From NCBI GenBank assembly GCA_038131955.1, contig JAYPQK010000009.1, forward strand, positions 248,001 through 312,000: 64,000 bases of DNA, in the 5' to 3' direction. Each line of letters starts with the position of its first letter. Position 1 is the first letter of the stretch. Position numbers and translations under genes: made by a program. The stretch is from SHAN690 sp038131955 (GTDB lineage: Bacteria; Bacteroidota; Bacteroidia; Flavobacteriales_G; Salibacteraceae). Below the pieces are notes generated by a model, which did not search any database, was not told the DNA's origin, and worked only from the letters and a program-made list of their open reading frames with translations. Positions 25,256 through 34,125 of this stretch are shown here, piece by piece.

Positions 25256-26731
25256 TCACTCCACCTGAATCACCAATCTGAGCGAGTCGGCCTTGGTTCG
25301 TACCCTTAACCATTCTTCAAGCCGCTTGGCTTCGTCCGTTCTCGGTCGTTTATGGAATTGAACATAGGCAAAGGTCACCGTATCGATCCGCATGCTGTCC
25401 ATGTTGACAATGGCATTTCGCGTCAGGGTGAATTCACTAACGTTCTCGTGCTGGGGGCGTAGTTCTGCCGAAATATCTACGATCGGAAGTTCCCTAGCCC
25501 TCAGCTTTCCGATCTCCTTTCTGAGCAGTCGAATGTGTTCGTCCTTAGACTGCAAGGCTTCTTCGTTCTTCTTGTACAGATCCTCGATGATACCCGACTT
25601 CACGCTCTGGTTCATCAGTTCAACGGTCTGCATATCCAATCCCTTTTCCGCGATCGGACCTTGACGAATGATTAATTCAGCCTCCGCCAAGCGATCGTTT
25701 TGCTTGAGCTTGTTTTTTAAAAGCTGGATAGTCTCTTCCGGGATGGGTTGTCCTATCAAGGCGATCTCGATGCGCTTTTGGTCTCCCTCAACCGTGATCG
25801 TTTTCGTGATCACTTGTGCGTTGTCGAACACAAAGTTTTCGGTGACGAATATGCCGGCCTCTCTTTGGAATACAGTTTCTCGGACCAGGTTGTATGCGAT
25901 GTAAAAACTGGGAAGGATCACCACGATTACGAATGCAGTAATCCATCGCTTCACGCGCTTTTCTCTTTCGGCATCAACGAATTCCTTGGTAGGATAACGC
26001 AAGAACCGCACGATCAGCATCGTAGAAAGGCTGATGAATACCGAGTTGATCGTGAATAAGTAGAACGCGCCTAAGAAGTAGGCCCAATTGCCTGTTGCCA
26101 ATCCAAAACCTGCCGTACACAATGGAGGCATCAGAGCCGTAGCAATAGCTACCCCCGGAATGGCATTGCTCTTTTCCTTTCTCGAGCCTGCTACAATTCC
26201 CGCGAGTCCACCGAACAAGGCGATCAGCACGTCCCAGATCGTAGGGGTCGTTCTTGCCAAAAGCTCACTTTGCGCGTCGCTTAGCGGAGTGAGAAAGAAG
26301 TAGATCGCAGACGTGAGAACGGATATGCCCACCATTAGACCCAAGTTCTTACCGGATCGCTTGATTAGGTCAAAGTCGTTCGTGCCTACACCCATGCCCA
26401 CGCCCATGATCGGACCCATCAGTGGGGAAATAAGCATCGCACCAATAATGACGGCCGCGGAATTCATATTCAGTCCGATCGATGCCACCAAGATGGCGAA
26501 GACCAAGATCCAGACATTGGTTCCACGGAATTCGATCCCCTTCTTGATGTAGTCGATGGTCTCTTGTGGATCGGCCTTGTCTTCCTCTAGACTCGTCCGC
26601 TGGCGGATGAAAACCAAGAATTGAAGGATCACCGTTTGTAAAGCGGTCCGTTTCGCAGCCTCGGATGCATTCCCGTTCGAAGTCGTGCCCTCACCCTGAG
26701 GGGAGGAAGGTGTAGGTGTTGTGTTTTCCAT
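25256..26731 (-). CDS. DUF389 (TIGR00341-like) membrane protein
   Basis: About 491 residues. The membrane part (about 70-310) contains NVWILVFAILVASIGLNMNS followed by AAVIIGAMLISPLMGPIMGVGMG, the diagnostic DUF389 pair, and later GVAIATALMPPLCTAGFGLA. It is followed by a long periplasmic or cytosolic tail (about 320-491) with helical character (SKDEHIRLLRKEIGKLRAR) that is longer than in minimal members. Function is unknown. Start ATG 26731; a TTG three codons upstream is less likely. It is divergent from the E1 gene, so the 26732-26851 gap holds both promoters. Confidence 0.88.
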   Translation of the reverse strand: MENTTPTPSSPQGEGTTSNGNASEAAKRTALQTVILQFLVFIRQRTSLEEDKADPQETIDYIKKGIEFRGTNVWILVFAILVASIGLNMNSAAVIIGAMLISPLMGPIMGVGMGVGTNDFDLIKRSGKNLGLMVGISVLTSAIYFFLTPLSDAQSELLARTTPTIWDVLIALFGGLAGIVAGSRKEKSNAIPGVAIATALMPPLCTAGFGLATGNWAYFLGAFYLFTINSVFISLSTMLIVRFLRYPTKEFVDAEREKRVKRWITAFVIVVILPSFYIAYNLVRETVFQREAGIFVTENFVFDNAQVITKTITVEGDQKRIEIALIGQPIPEETIQLLKNKLKQNDRLAEAELIIRQGPIAEKGLDMQTVELMNQSVKSGIIEDLYKKNEEALQSKDEHIRLLRKEIGKLRARELPIVDISAELRPQHENVSEFTLTRNAIVNMDSMRIDTVTFAYVQFHKRPRTDEAKRLEEWLRVRTKADSLRLVIQVE

Positions 26732-26821
26732 GGATCGCAAAAGTGCGTGACTAAAGTGCGAAACATTTGTCTAACGTAACGGGCAAGGATTGATTTAGCC
26801 TACAATTCCTTTACCCTTACC

Positions 26822-26829
26822 TATCTTTG
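26822..26829 (+). promoter_or_regulatory. Candidate -7 promoter element for the E1 gene
   Basis: TATCTTTG matches TAnnTTTG and ends 22 bp before the ATG at 26852, in the divergent gap between DUF389 and the E1 fusion. Confidence 0.4.
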
Positions 26830-26851
26830 ATGCCCTTTTAATTTGGGAGTT

Positions 26852-28945
26852 ATGAGTGAGACAACGAAAGAGGCGAAGACGAAGCTGCCGGCAGACAAGG
26901 ACACGCTTCTCAAGGCGTGGGAATTGATGAATACGGCCAAGCGCATGAGTGAGTTGTACAACGAGAACATTCAAATGACCTCGAAGTACGTACACGCTAC
27001 GAGCCGTGGACACGAGGCTGCTCAACTGGCCCTGGCCCTTCAACTCAAGCCTCAAGATTTCGTTGCCCCCTACTATCGTGATGACTCTATTCTCCTAGGT
27101 ATTGGCATGCGTCCTTACGATCTGATGCTTCAGCTATTTGCGAAGCGTAATGATCCATTTTCGGGCGGACGTACCTACTACTGTCACCCTTCACTTAACG
27201 ACCCAGACAAGCCTAAGATCCCCCATCAATCCTCTGCTACAGGAATGCAGGCTATTCCAACCACAGGCGTGGGAATGGGAATACAGTACAAGGAGAACCA
27301 AGGCCTAGCCAAAGACTACAAAGGCGAGAATCCAGTCGTCGTTTGTTCGCTGGGCGATGCATCAATCACCGAAGGCGAGGTGGCAGAAGCCTTCCAAATG
27401 GCGGTGCTCAAGAAGTTGCCGATGCTGTATTTCATTCAAGACAATGAATGGGATATTTCAGCGAGCGCGGATGAGATCCGCGCCGGAGACGCGTCACACT
27501 ACGCTCAAGGATTCAAGGGTCTTGAGGTGATCACAGTAGAAAAGGGACACGATTTCATCGAGTGTTACCAGGCGCTGAACAAAGCCATCACCACCATCCG
27601 AAAGGAACGTCGTCCTTTCCTCGTGCATTTGAAGGTTCCTCTATTGAGTCACCACACCTCCGGTGTGCGCATGGAGTGGTACCGCGATGACCTGGAAGAC
27701 GACAAGAAACGCGATCCGCATCCGTACTTCAAGAATCAACTGCTCGAACTGGGCATCGACAGCGAGAAGTTGGAGAAACTCCAGATGAAGGCGATCGAGC
27801 GAGTCGAGAAAGATTTTAAAGAAGCCCAGAAGGCCGAAGATCCAAAACCTGAGGATTTGACGAAGCACATTTTTGCACCTACTCCTATCACGGAAGAGAA
27901 AGGTGAGCGCGAACCCAAGGGCAAGGAAAAGACCGTGATGGTGGATAGTGCCCTATTCGCCATGCGAGAGCTTTTGGAGAAGCACCCGGAGGCCTTGCTT
28001 TATGGTCAGGATGTCGGACATCGATTGGGTGGGGTTTTCCGTGAAGCAGCTACACTGGCTCAAAAGTTCGGAAAGGACCGCGTGTTCAACACGCCGATCC
28101 AAGAAGCGTTCATCATCGGTTCTACCGTAGGAATGAGTGCGGCTGGATTGAAGCCGATCGTCGAAGTGCAGTTTGCCGATTACATCTGGCCGGGACTGAA
28201 CCAGCTCTTTACTGAGGTGAGTCGTAGCTACTACCTGAGCAATGGAAAATGGCCGGTGAGCTGTGTGATTCGAGTACCAATTGGTGCGTATGGAAGCGGT
28301 GGGCCTTACCACAGTTCTTCCGTAGAGAGTGTTCTCTCCAACATCCGCGGTATCAAGGTGGCTTATCCGAGCACGGGCGCTGATCTGAAAGGGCTTCTGA
28401 AAGCAGCTTACTACGATCCAAACCCATGTGTATTGTTGGAGCACAAAGGTTTGTATTGGTCGAAGATCAAAGGAACCGAAGGCGCCAAGACCGTCGAGCC
28501 GAGCGAGGACTATATCGTCCCATTTGGAAAGGCGCGCGTGGTGCAATCGGCCGATCCGGAGATCGAGGCGCGGGGCGAGAGCTGCGTGGTGATCACGTAC
28601 GGACGCGGCGTGTATTGGAGCGAAGCGGCTGCCAAGGCGTTCCCAGGTCGGGTGGAGATCCTCGACCTGCGTTCCATCCAGCCTGTGGATGCCGAAGCTA
28701 TCTTCAGCGCGACGAAGCGACATGGAAAAGTGGTTGTCGTGACCGAAGAGCCACATGGAAGCAGTTTCGGACAAGGAATTGCGGGTAGAGTAGTGGACGA
28801 TTGCTTCGAAGACCTCGACGCACCCGTGATCACGGTTGGCGCGGTAGATACACCTGCTATTCCATTGAATGAAACGCTTGAGGCGACCTATTTGCCAAAT
28901 GAGGAGAAGGTGCGCGAAGCGATCGAGCGGGTGCTGAGTTTCTGA
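26852..28945 (+). CDS. 2-oxoacid dehydrogenase E1 component, fused alpha and beta subunits
   Basis: A 697-residue single-chain E1 enzyme that decarboxylates a 2-oxoacid (branched-chain type most likely) and passes the acyl group to lipoyl E2. The alpha part (about 1-340) carries the thiamine diphosphate motif SLGDASITEGEVAEAF ... IQDNEWDIS, where GDA and the N..W replace the more usual GDG and NN. The beta part (about 355-697) has LYGQDVGHRLGGVF, QFADYIWPGLNQL and the C-terminal transketolase domain (VVVTEEPHGSSFGQGI). Such fusions are common in Bacteroidota. E2 and E3 are not in the window. A long linker (TKHIFAPTPITEEKGEREPK region) joins the halves. Confidence 0.92.
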   Translation: MSETTKEAKTKLPADKDTLLKAWELMNTAKRMSELYNENIQMTSKYVHATSRGHEAAQLALALQLKPQDFVAPYYRDDSILLGIGMRPYDLMLQLFAKRNDPFSGGRTYYCHPSLNDPDKPKIPHQSSATGMQAIPTTGVGMGIQYKENQGLAKDYKGENPVVVCSLGDASITEGEVAEAFQMAVLKKLPMLYFIQDNEWDISASADEIRAGDASHYAQGFKGLEVITVEKGHDFIECYQALNKAITTIRKERRPFLVHLKVPLLSHHTSGVRMEWYRDDLEDDKKRDPHPYFKNQLLELGIDSEKLEKLQMKAIERVEKDFKEAQKAEDPKPEDLTKHIFAPTPITEEKGEREPKGKEKTVMVDSALFAMRELLEKHPEALLYGQDVGHRLGGVFREAATLAQKFGKDRVFNTPIQEAFIIGSTVGMSAAGLKPIVEVQFADYIWPGLNQLFTEVSRSYYLSNGKWPVSCVIRVPIGAYGSGGPYHSSSVESVLSNIRGIKVAYPSTGADLKGLLKAAYYDPNPCVLLEHKGLYWSKIKGTEGAKTVEPSEDYIVPFGKARVVQSADPEIEARGESCVVITYGRGVYWSEAAAKAFPGRVEILDLRSIQPVDAEAIFSATKRHGKVVVVTEEPHGSSFGQGIAGRVVDDCFEDLDAPVITVGAVDTPAIPLNETLEATYLPNEEKVREAIERVLSF

Positions 28946-28956
28946 TCAAGGTCTTT

Positions 28957-28983
28957 TACGTACAATGATTAGATTTGTACGTA
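28957..28983 (+). promoter_or_regulatory. Toxin-antitoxin promoter with perfect 9-bp inverted repeat
   Basis: TACGTACAA (28957-28965) and TTGTACGTA (28975-28983) are perfect 9-bp inverted arms with a 9-bp spacer. The -7-like box TAGATTTG (28970-28977) lies inside the dyad, and the last base of the right arm is the A of the antitoxin ATG (28983). A dimeric antitoxin bound here would cover promoter, transcription start and start codon together. Autorepression is inferred from symmetry and position, as is usual for such modules. Confidence 0.6.
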
Positions 28984-29237
28984 TGAACACAAAGCTTACC
29001 CTTTCATTGGACCGTCAGGTCGTAGAGGATGCCAAGGTCCTTGCCAAAGAAAAGCATACCTCTTTGTCTCGCATGTTCGAAGATTACCTACGGGTTCTGT
29101 TGTCCTCTAAGGAGACGCCGGATGCTGCCAAAACATCGTCGGTGGATAGCTTGGTCGGGCTTGTGCAAGAAGAGGATGCGAGTAAAGCCTATCGGCAGGT
29201 CCGCTACGAGGCCTTGAAGCAGCGCTACGGATTGTGA
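28983..29237 (+). CDS. DUF6364-like antitoxin (ribbon-helix-helix type)
   Basis: An 84-residue protein starting MNTKLTLSLDRQVVEDAKVLAKE, with the beta-strand/helix layout of ribbon-helix-helix DNA-binding antitoxins (strand KLTLSLD, helix VVEDAKVLAKEKH, helix SLSRMFEDYLRVLL). The second half (TPDAAKTSSVDSLVGLVQEE ... RYEALKQRYGL) would wrap the toxin. I start at ATG 28983 rather than an ATG 18 bp upstream, which lies within the operator. The stop overlaps the toxin GTG by four bases. Best match by eye is the DUF6364 family, often paired with PIN toxins. Confidence 0.82.
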   Translation: MNTKLTLSLDRQVVEDAKVLAKEKHTSLSRMFEDYLRVLLSSKETPDAAKTSSVDSLVGLVQEEDASKAYRQVRYEALKQRYGL

Positions 29238-29650
29238 AGGTCTTCGTAGACACGAATGTCTTGCTCGATGTGATCTTGGCAAGACAGCCCTTTGTGGATC
29301 ATTCCCGCTTGGTGTTGGAAGCCGGTGAGCAAGGGAAGGTTCAACTTTACACGTCCTCATTGTCCTTGATGAATGTGCATTACATCGTTGAATCCAGTAG
29401 GTCCAAACCGGTGGCTCGAGCCGCGGTGATGACATTGCGATCTTTCATTGAGGTTTCTGCGGTTGATGAGTCCAAGTTGGATCGAGCTTTGGAGATTGAT
29501 TCCCTTGACTTGGAAGATGCCGTGCAGTATTTTTCTCAAGACGGGATATGTGACGTGATCATAAGCCGAGATAAGAAAGGCTTTCGAGAGTTTAAGTCCA
29601 CATCTCTCACACCGGAAGAGTTCTTGGAAAAGTATGCGCCTAGTTGGTGA
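29234..29650 (+). CDS. PIN domain ribonuclease toxin (VapC-like)
   Basis: A 138-residue PIN domain: MKVFVDTNVLLDVILARQPF has the first catalytic aspartate in VDTN, a glutamate follows in the middle helix region (YIVESS), and the acidic pair near the C-terminus is in LEDAVQYF and CDVIISRDKKGF. These are the metal-binding residues of RNase-type PIN toxins, which cleave tRNA or rRNA. It starts at GTG 29234, overlapping the antitoxin stop (GTGA). The last 11 bp overlap the convergent aminotransferase gene. It forms a two-gene toxin-antitoxin operon with the preceding gene. Confidence 0.88.
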   Translation: MKVFVDTNVLLDVILARQPFVDHSRLVLEAGEQGKVQLYTSSLSLMNVHYIVESSRSKPVARAAVMTLRSFIEVSAVDESKLDRALEIDSLDLEDAVQYFSQDGICDVIISRDKKGFREFKSTSLTPEEFLEKYAPSW

Positions 29651-30725
29651 GTTGGCGAACGAACAACGCATTTTCTTTTTCCGTCCCTGTCGAGATCCGG
29701 ACACATTGAGGTAGTCCGAAAGCACGAAGGTGCCGGACGAAAATTCCCTTGAGCATCATCGATTCGGTGAAGGTCTTGGCTTCTTCTTCGGTTTCTAGGT
29801 CCACCATCACAAAATTGCCATAGGAAGGCACAAAGGTGTGTCCGGCTTTTTCCAAGGCAGTGTAGAACTGATGAAGTGCCTCGGCATTGAGCTTGACCGT
29901 TCGTTCGACATGCTCCTTGTCTTGAATGGCGCCAACGGCAGCGGCCTGAGATAGATTGGAAGGAGCAAATGTCATCCTCACTTTTCGGATAGCTTCGATC
30001 ATTCGGGGGTCGCCCAATGCGTATCCCACTCGGATGCCGGCAATGCCATAGGCCTTACTGAAGGTGCGCAAGGTGATGACGTTGGGTCGCTTCATTTGAA
30101 AGCTGTCCGGATAGTCGTCGGTGAGGTGGCAGGCGTATTCATAATAAGCTTCATCCACGATCACCAGCACATGTTCCGGGACGTTGTCTACCAAGCGCTG
30201 AAGTTCTGATTTTGAGATCATGGCGCCGGTCGGGTTATTCGGATTCGCCACGTAGATGGCTTTGGTCCTCGGTCCGACGGAGGCGATGAGTTGGTCGATG
30301 TCGAATTGAAAGCCGTCAGCCAAAGGGATCCGATCACAATGGACGTTGTTGGCTTTGGCCCAAATGTAAACCGCTACGAAGGTGCCCTCACAGGTTAGAA
30401 GCTCATCACCGGGATCGAAGAAAGCTCGGAGCATGCAGTCGAAGACCGACTCGGAGCCATTGTCTACGGTCACGTTTTCAGGCGTGCAATCATTCTCTGC
30501 GGCTATACGTGAGCATAGTTCAGAAGCAGCCGGATCAGGATAAAGGTGAGAATTAGCAACAGCGCGCTGGATCTCTTGTAGTGCCTTGGGTGAAGGGCCG
30601 ATATTGTTCTCATTGTTCCATAGCACGGCCCATTCAGTGAGACTTAATTCCTGAACGATCTGCGAAACCGGTTTGCCCGGCTTGTAAGAAACGAGGTCTT
30701 GGATGTTAGATGGGATGCGTACCAT
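29640..30725 (-). CDS. Histidinol-phosphate aminotransferase-like PLP enzyme
   Basis: Class I/II aminotransferase of 361 residues in the HisC-like group. Visible blocks: LWNNENNIGPSP, VTVDNGSESVFDCMLRAFF, VANPNNPTGAMIS (substrate-binding NPNNPTG), VIVDEAYYEY, and the PLP lysine in TLRTFSKAYGIAGIRVGYA near residue 223. Transamination of imidazole acetol phosphate or of an aromatic amino acid are both possible; no other his genes are nearby, so I give no symbol. It begins MVRIPSNIQDLVSYKPGKP at ATG 30725 and overlaps the PIN toxin 3' end. Confidence 0.85.
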   Translation of the reverse strand: MVRIPSNIQDLVSYKPGKPVSQIVQELSLTEWAVLWNNENNIGPSPKALQEIQRAVANSHLYPDPAASELCSRIAAENDCTPENVTVDNGSESVFDCMLRAFFDPGDELLTCEGTFVAVYIWAKANNVHCDRIPLADGFQFDIDQLIASVGPRTKAIYVANPNNPTGAMISKSELQRLVDNVPEHVLVIVDEAYYEYACHLTDDYPDSFQMKRPNVITLRTFSKAYGIAGIRVGYALGDPRMIEAIRKVRMTFAPSNLSQAAAVGAIQDKEHVERTVKLNAEALHQFYTALEKAGHTFVPSYGNFVMVDLETEEEAKTFTESMMLKGIFVRHLRAFGLPQCVRISTGTEKENALFVRQLTN

Positions 30726-30798
30726 AGCGGGTATAGTTCAACATAACCAGCGCAGGTGGAGCATTCACCCGCACACCGCTAAAAGTACGCTTTCGGGA

Positions 30799-30933
30799 TT
30801 AACCCAAAAAGAGCAAAAGGAAGATGACGATCAAAAGCCCTGAGGTCCATACGATTCCGAATCCACCCATGGTTTCATCAAAAACTGTGTTCAAGAATCC
30901 AGATGGCTTTTCTTCATGATGATCGTGTGACAT
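30799..30933 (-). CDS. 44-residue single-span membrane peptide
   Basis: A short frame from ATG 30933 to TAA 30801-30799. The product has a histidine/glutamate-rich N-terminus (MSHDHHEEKPSG), an amphipathic stretch (FLNTVFDETMGGFGIVW) and one hydrophobic helix (TSGLLIVIFLLLFLG) ending the protein. The gap 30726-31030 is otherwise empty, the codon usage looks normal and the composition is protein-like, not random, so I consider it a real small gene. It is upstream of and co-directional with the aminotransferase gene. I do not recognise a named family; it may be a small subunit or regulator of a membrane complex. Confidence 0.6.
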   Translation of the reverse strand: MSHDHHEEKPSGFLNTVFDETMGGFGIVWTSGLLIVIFLLLFLG

Positions 30934-31030
30934 GCTAACAAAATTTGAGGCGAAAATAATCGATTGTGGTAAATTCACATTCTTCCCGAAAAGAAACTTG
31001 CTCCGGAATGAGCCTCAATGAAATTCTATC

Positions 31031-33451
31031 ATGATTCGCAGACTTTTACTTTTTACAGCTGTTCTTATCAACACACTCTCCTTCGCTCAATCACATAGTA
31101 AGGTCAAGGTTTGGCTGGACCCGATCAGCGAGAGCCTCCTTCAACAACGAGGAGTCGAGATGGATCACGGTGTCATCAAGCCCGGAGTCTTCATCATCAA
31201 CGACTTCGACCGCGAGACCTTAGAGTGGATGGATCAAAGCGGCATCAAGTACGATGTTTTGATCGATGATGTGAAAGCATACTACCGAGGGCGTACAGAG
31301 ATGGAAGAACTGCTTAGAGGAGGTAGGTCCACTTGTTTCCAGACAGAAGAAGACAGCGTTGCCGTGCCGAGCAACTTTGTCACGGGAAGCATGGGTGGAT
31401 TCTATACCTACGAGGAATTCCTTCAGCAGCTCGATTCCATGCATACCCTCTTTCCTGACCTGATCGCTGCGCGCGACTCGATCGATACTTTCTTGACCCA
31501 CGAGGGTCGTCCGATCTACTTCACGAAGATATCCGACAACGTCAATCAGAATGAGGCTGAACCGGAAGTGCTTTACACAGCTTTGCACCACGCACGCGAA
31601 CCGCAGTCTTTGACGCAATTGATCTACTACATGTGGTACCTTCTCGAGAACTACGGGGTCGACGACGATATCACAGCCCTAGTGGATCAAACCGAAATGT
31701 ATTTCGTGCCGATGTTGAATCCTGATGGCTACAACATCAACCAGACCAATGATCCGAATGGAGGTGGTCTATGGCGAAAGAACGCTCGCGACAATGGTGA
31801 TGGTACGATGGGGGTAGACCTCAATCGGAATTACGGATACGAGTGGGGGTATGACAACAGTGGTTCCTCACCCAACACGAGCAGTCAGACCTATCGAGGC
31901 CCTGCCGGCTTCTCTGAACCCGAAACCCAGGCCATCAAGTGGTTCTGCGAGCAACACGAATTCGGATTGGCATTGAACTACCACAGTTATGGCAACTACA
32001 TCATCTATCCATGGGGATTCAATGATCAGCTGACGCCTGATTCCAACAATTTCCGAATGATCACAGAGGAGATGACCCGCTACAACGACTACGTCGCAGG
32101 TACGGGAATGGAAACGGTCGGCTATCCGGTCAACGGTGATTCTGATGACTGGATGTATGGAGAGCAAACCACCAAGAACAAGATCCTCTCCATGACACCG
32201 GAAGTAGGAACCCAAGGCGATGGCTTTTGGCCAGCGCAGTCGAGGATCCTTCCCTTGAGCCAAGAAAATGTGCATCCGAACCTCATGCTTGCTCACCTGG
32301 TAGGAGACTATGCTTCCATTGCGGATGCTTCTTCCATGTTGATCGAGAGTACTACCGATTCTATCCATGCCGAGGCAGTGCGCTTGGGTCTTCAGTTCAA
32401 TGGTCCGTATTCCTTTTCGGTAGAACCTGTCAGTGCGAATATCCAATCAGTTTCGACTGCAGCTTCTCTGTCTAGTATGGATCAAGGCGAGGTCGTAGAT
32501 CTAGGCTGGGAGATCACGTTGGACGGATCGATCTCGGCCGGGGATGAGGTGGTGTACGATCTGGTTAGTTCTTTCAACGGATTCGAGAGCCGGGTTCGTG
32601 TGACGAAGATCTTTGGACAGGCAACGGTATTGCTCACCAACGATGGCGATCTGGGTGATTTTCTTTCTGAGACCGATTGGGGATTGACTACAGAGGCCTT
32701 TGTGACACCTAGCCATTCCATCACAGATTCACCGAATGCTCAGTACTTCAATAACGTAGAGAACGACTTAGTCTACAACCGCATCATCGACCTCCGGAAC
32801 GCCGATGAAGGGATCCTTCGCTTCAAAGCACAATGGGAGATCGAGGCGGGATGGGATTTCGCTCAGGTGAAGGCCCGCGTGATCGGTGAGACTCAGTGGG
32901 TGCCACTTTGCGCAAAGTACTCTGTAGAAGGCAATGTCTATCAAGATCCGGGGCAACCGCTGTGGGATGATTTTCAAACGAGCTGGGTGGACGAAGAGGT
33001 TTTCCTCACCGATTTCTTGGGAGAGCGCATCCAGGTGAAATTCACCTTAGAGTCTGATCAGTTCGTCACCTTCGACGGCTTCTACATCGACGACCTCGAG
33101 GTGGTGGCATTGCTTCCGGATGGCTTGACAGAGTTTCCCGACACGGGTTATGTAGATACCATTGGAACGACGCCTCCGGACACTACAGGTGGTGTTGGAA
33201 TTGGAGATAAGTCAGCAGAACATTGGAGTGTGTTTCCTAATCCTACCGAGGGACGATTGTATGTCAATGCTGCGAAGGGTAGCGCTCTCCAAGTACAGGT
33301 AATGACCTTGACCGGAGCGGTTGTCCAAGAGGATCGGATCCGAGGATCGTATGTTGAATTAGGCGATTTAGAAACCGGTCTTTACCTCATTCGATTGACC
33401 GATCCGCTATCGAAGAGAAGCGAGATCCATCGTGTGACAGTCATGCGCTAG
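31031..33451 (+). CDS. Secreted M14 zinc carboxypeptidase with T9SS sorting domain
   Basis: An 806-residue exported metallopeptidase. Signal peptide at 1-19 (ending LSFAQ). The M14 catalytic domain (about 115-430) shows the zinc ligands HHAREPQS near residue 186 (HxxE) and the histidine of LNYHSYGN near residue 317; the substrate-binding arginine region GVDLNRNYG; and the catalytic glutamate in SMTPEVGTQ near residue 390. A beta-sandwich region follows, then a type A T9SS C-terminal domain (WSVFPNPTEGRLYV ... GLYLIRLTD). It is probably secreted and cell-surface attached to degrade peptides. Confidence 0.93.
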   Translation: MIRRLLLFTAVLINTLSFAQSHSKVKVWLDPISESLLQQRGVEMDHGVIKPGVFIINDFDRETLEWMDQSGIKYDVLIDDVKAYYRGRTEMEELLRGGRSTCFQTEEDSVAVPSNFVTGSMGGFYTYEEFLQQLDSMHTLFPDLIAARDSIDTFLTHEGRPIYFTKISDNVNQNEAEPEVLYTALHHAREPQSLTQLIYYMWYLLENYGVDDDITALVDQTEMYFVPMLNPDGYNINQTNDPNGGGLWRKNARDNGDGTMGVDLNRNYGYEWGYDNSGSSPNTSSQTYRGPAGFSEPETQAIKWFCEQHEFGLALNYHSYGNYIIYPWGFNDQLTPDSNNFRMITEEMTRYNDYVAGTGMETVGYPVNGDSDDWMYGEQTTKNKILSMTPEVGTQGDGFWPAQSRILPLSQENVHPNLMLAHLVGDYASIADASSMLIESTTDSIHAEAVRLGLQFNGPYSFSVEPVSANIQSVSTAASLSSMDQGEVVDLGWEITLDGSISAGDEVVYDLVSSFNGFESRVRVTKIFGQATVLLTNDGDLGDFLSETDWGLTTEAFVTPSHSITDSPNAQYFNNVENDLVYNRIIDLRNADEGILRFKAQWEIEAGWDFAQVKARVIGETQWVPLCAKYSVEGNVYQDPGQPLWDDFQTSWVDEEVFLTDFLGERIQVKFTLESDQFVTFDGFYIDDLEVVALLPDGLTEFPDTGYVDTIGTTPPDTTGGVGIGDKSAEHWSVFPNPTEGRLYVNAAKGSALQVQVMTLTGAVVQEDRIRGSYVELGDLETGLYLIRLTDPLSKRSEIHRVTVMR

Positions 33452-33553
33452 GTTATTCACAACAGCGAGGGAAAACTCTTTTGGAAATACCTGTTTTAGG
33501 CTAGGGCTTAAGACGTGGTCATGGGCTAAGTTCGTCTGGGTAATACCATTGAA

Positions 33554-33793
33554 ATGATCGAGCGAAACATGTCATTGAACGAGGCAATGCACCTCGAGCC
33601 GCTGAATGAGTTGGCGTTGAAGCGCTATTCCCTGAAAGAAACGAACGGAGAGCTAACGTTTGACGCTCTTGGACAGGATGCCGTGAAGGATATCCAGTTC
33701 GTAGTGGATCTGATCAATTTCTATAGCCATCCCGATGATGCAACCTTGCAGGTTATGGATCAGTATTCGTTGGGGGTTCTGCTCGATTTGTAA
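33554..33793 (+). CDS. Hypothetical protein, possibly truncated by the IS3 remnant
   Basis: A 79-codon frame (MIERNMSLNEAMHLEPLNEL ... GVLLDL). No family is recognised. It has mixed alpha/beta character with no signal or membrane segment. Its stop codon TAA (33791-33793) lies within the left terminal repeat of the IS3 relic (TGTAAT begins at 33789), so the natural C-terminus may have been replaced when the element inserted. It could also be a complete small gene. Confidence that it is translated is moderate. Confidence 0.45.
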   Translation: MIERNMSLNEAMHLEPLNELALKRYSLKETNGELTFDALGQDAVKDIQFVVDLINFYSHPDDATLQVMDQYSLGVLLDL

Positions 33794-33856
33794 TGCACCC
33801 TATATTTAGGACAGGGAGTTAAGTTAGGAAAAGACCTAATTTCAACAACCTGAACA

Positions 33857-34125
33857 ATGAAAAGAAGCAGAAGAAAGTTTAGCAGCAAGTTCAAGACAAA
33901 GGTCGTCTTGGAGGTGCTTAAAGAGCGAGAGACGGTCCAACAGATCGCGGCGCGCTATGAGATCCACCCGAACCAGATCAGCATGTGGAAGCGTCAGTTT
34001 TTAGATGGAGCTGAGGGTGTGTTCAATGGGATGTCAAGGCTCCGGAGAAGCGCTCGGAAGAAGAACAGGCCAAGCTGTACAAGAAGATTGGTCAACTTCA
34101 GGTAGAGGGTTTTTAAAAAAAGCTT
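33857..34125 (+). pseudogene. IS3 transposase OrfA, frameshifted
   Basis: Starts MKRSRRKFSSKFKTKVVLEVLKER with the helix-turn-helix ELHPNQIS-type motif (YEIHPNQISMWKRQFLDGAE). Near 34024 the homology moves one frame (continuing as DVKAPEKRSEEEQAKLYKKIGQLQVEG up to about 34115), while the original frame runs on into unrelated residues to 34105. OrfA supplies DNA binding and the leucine zipper for transposase assembly in intact elements. Confidence 0.8.

Noticed and set aside
27953..28774. 273-codon minus-strand frame opposite the E1 fusion
   Set aside because: Antisense to the conserved transketolase domain; composition looks like a complement of coding sequence.
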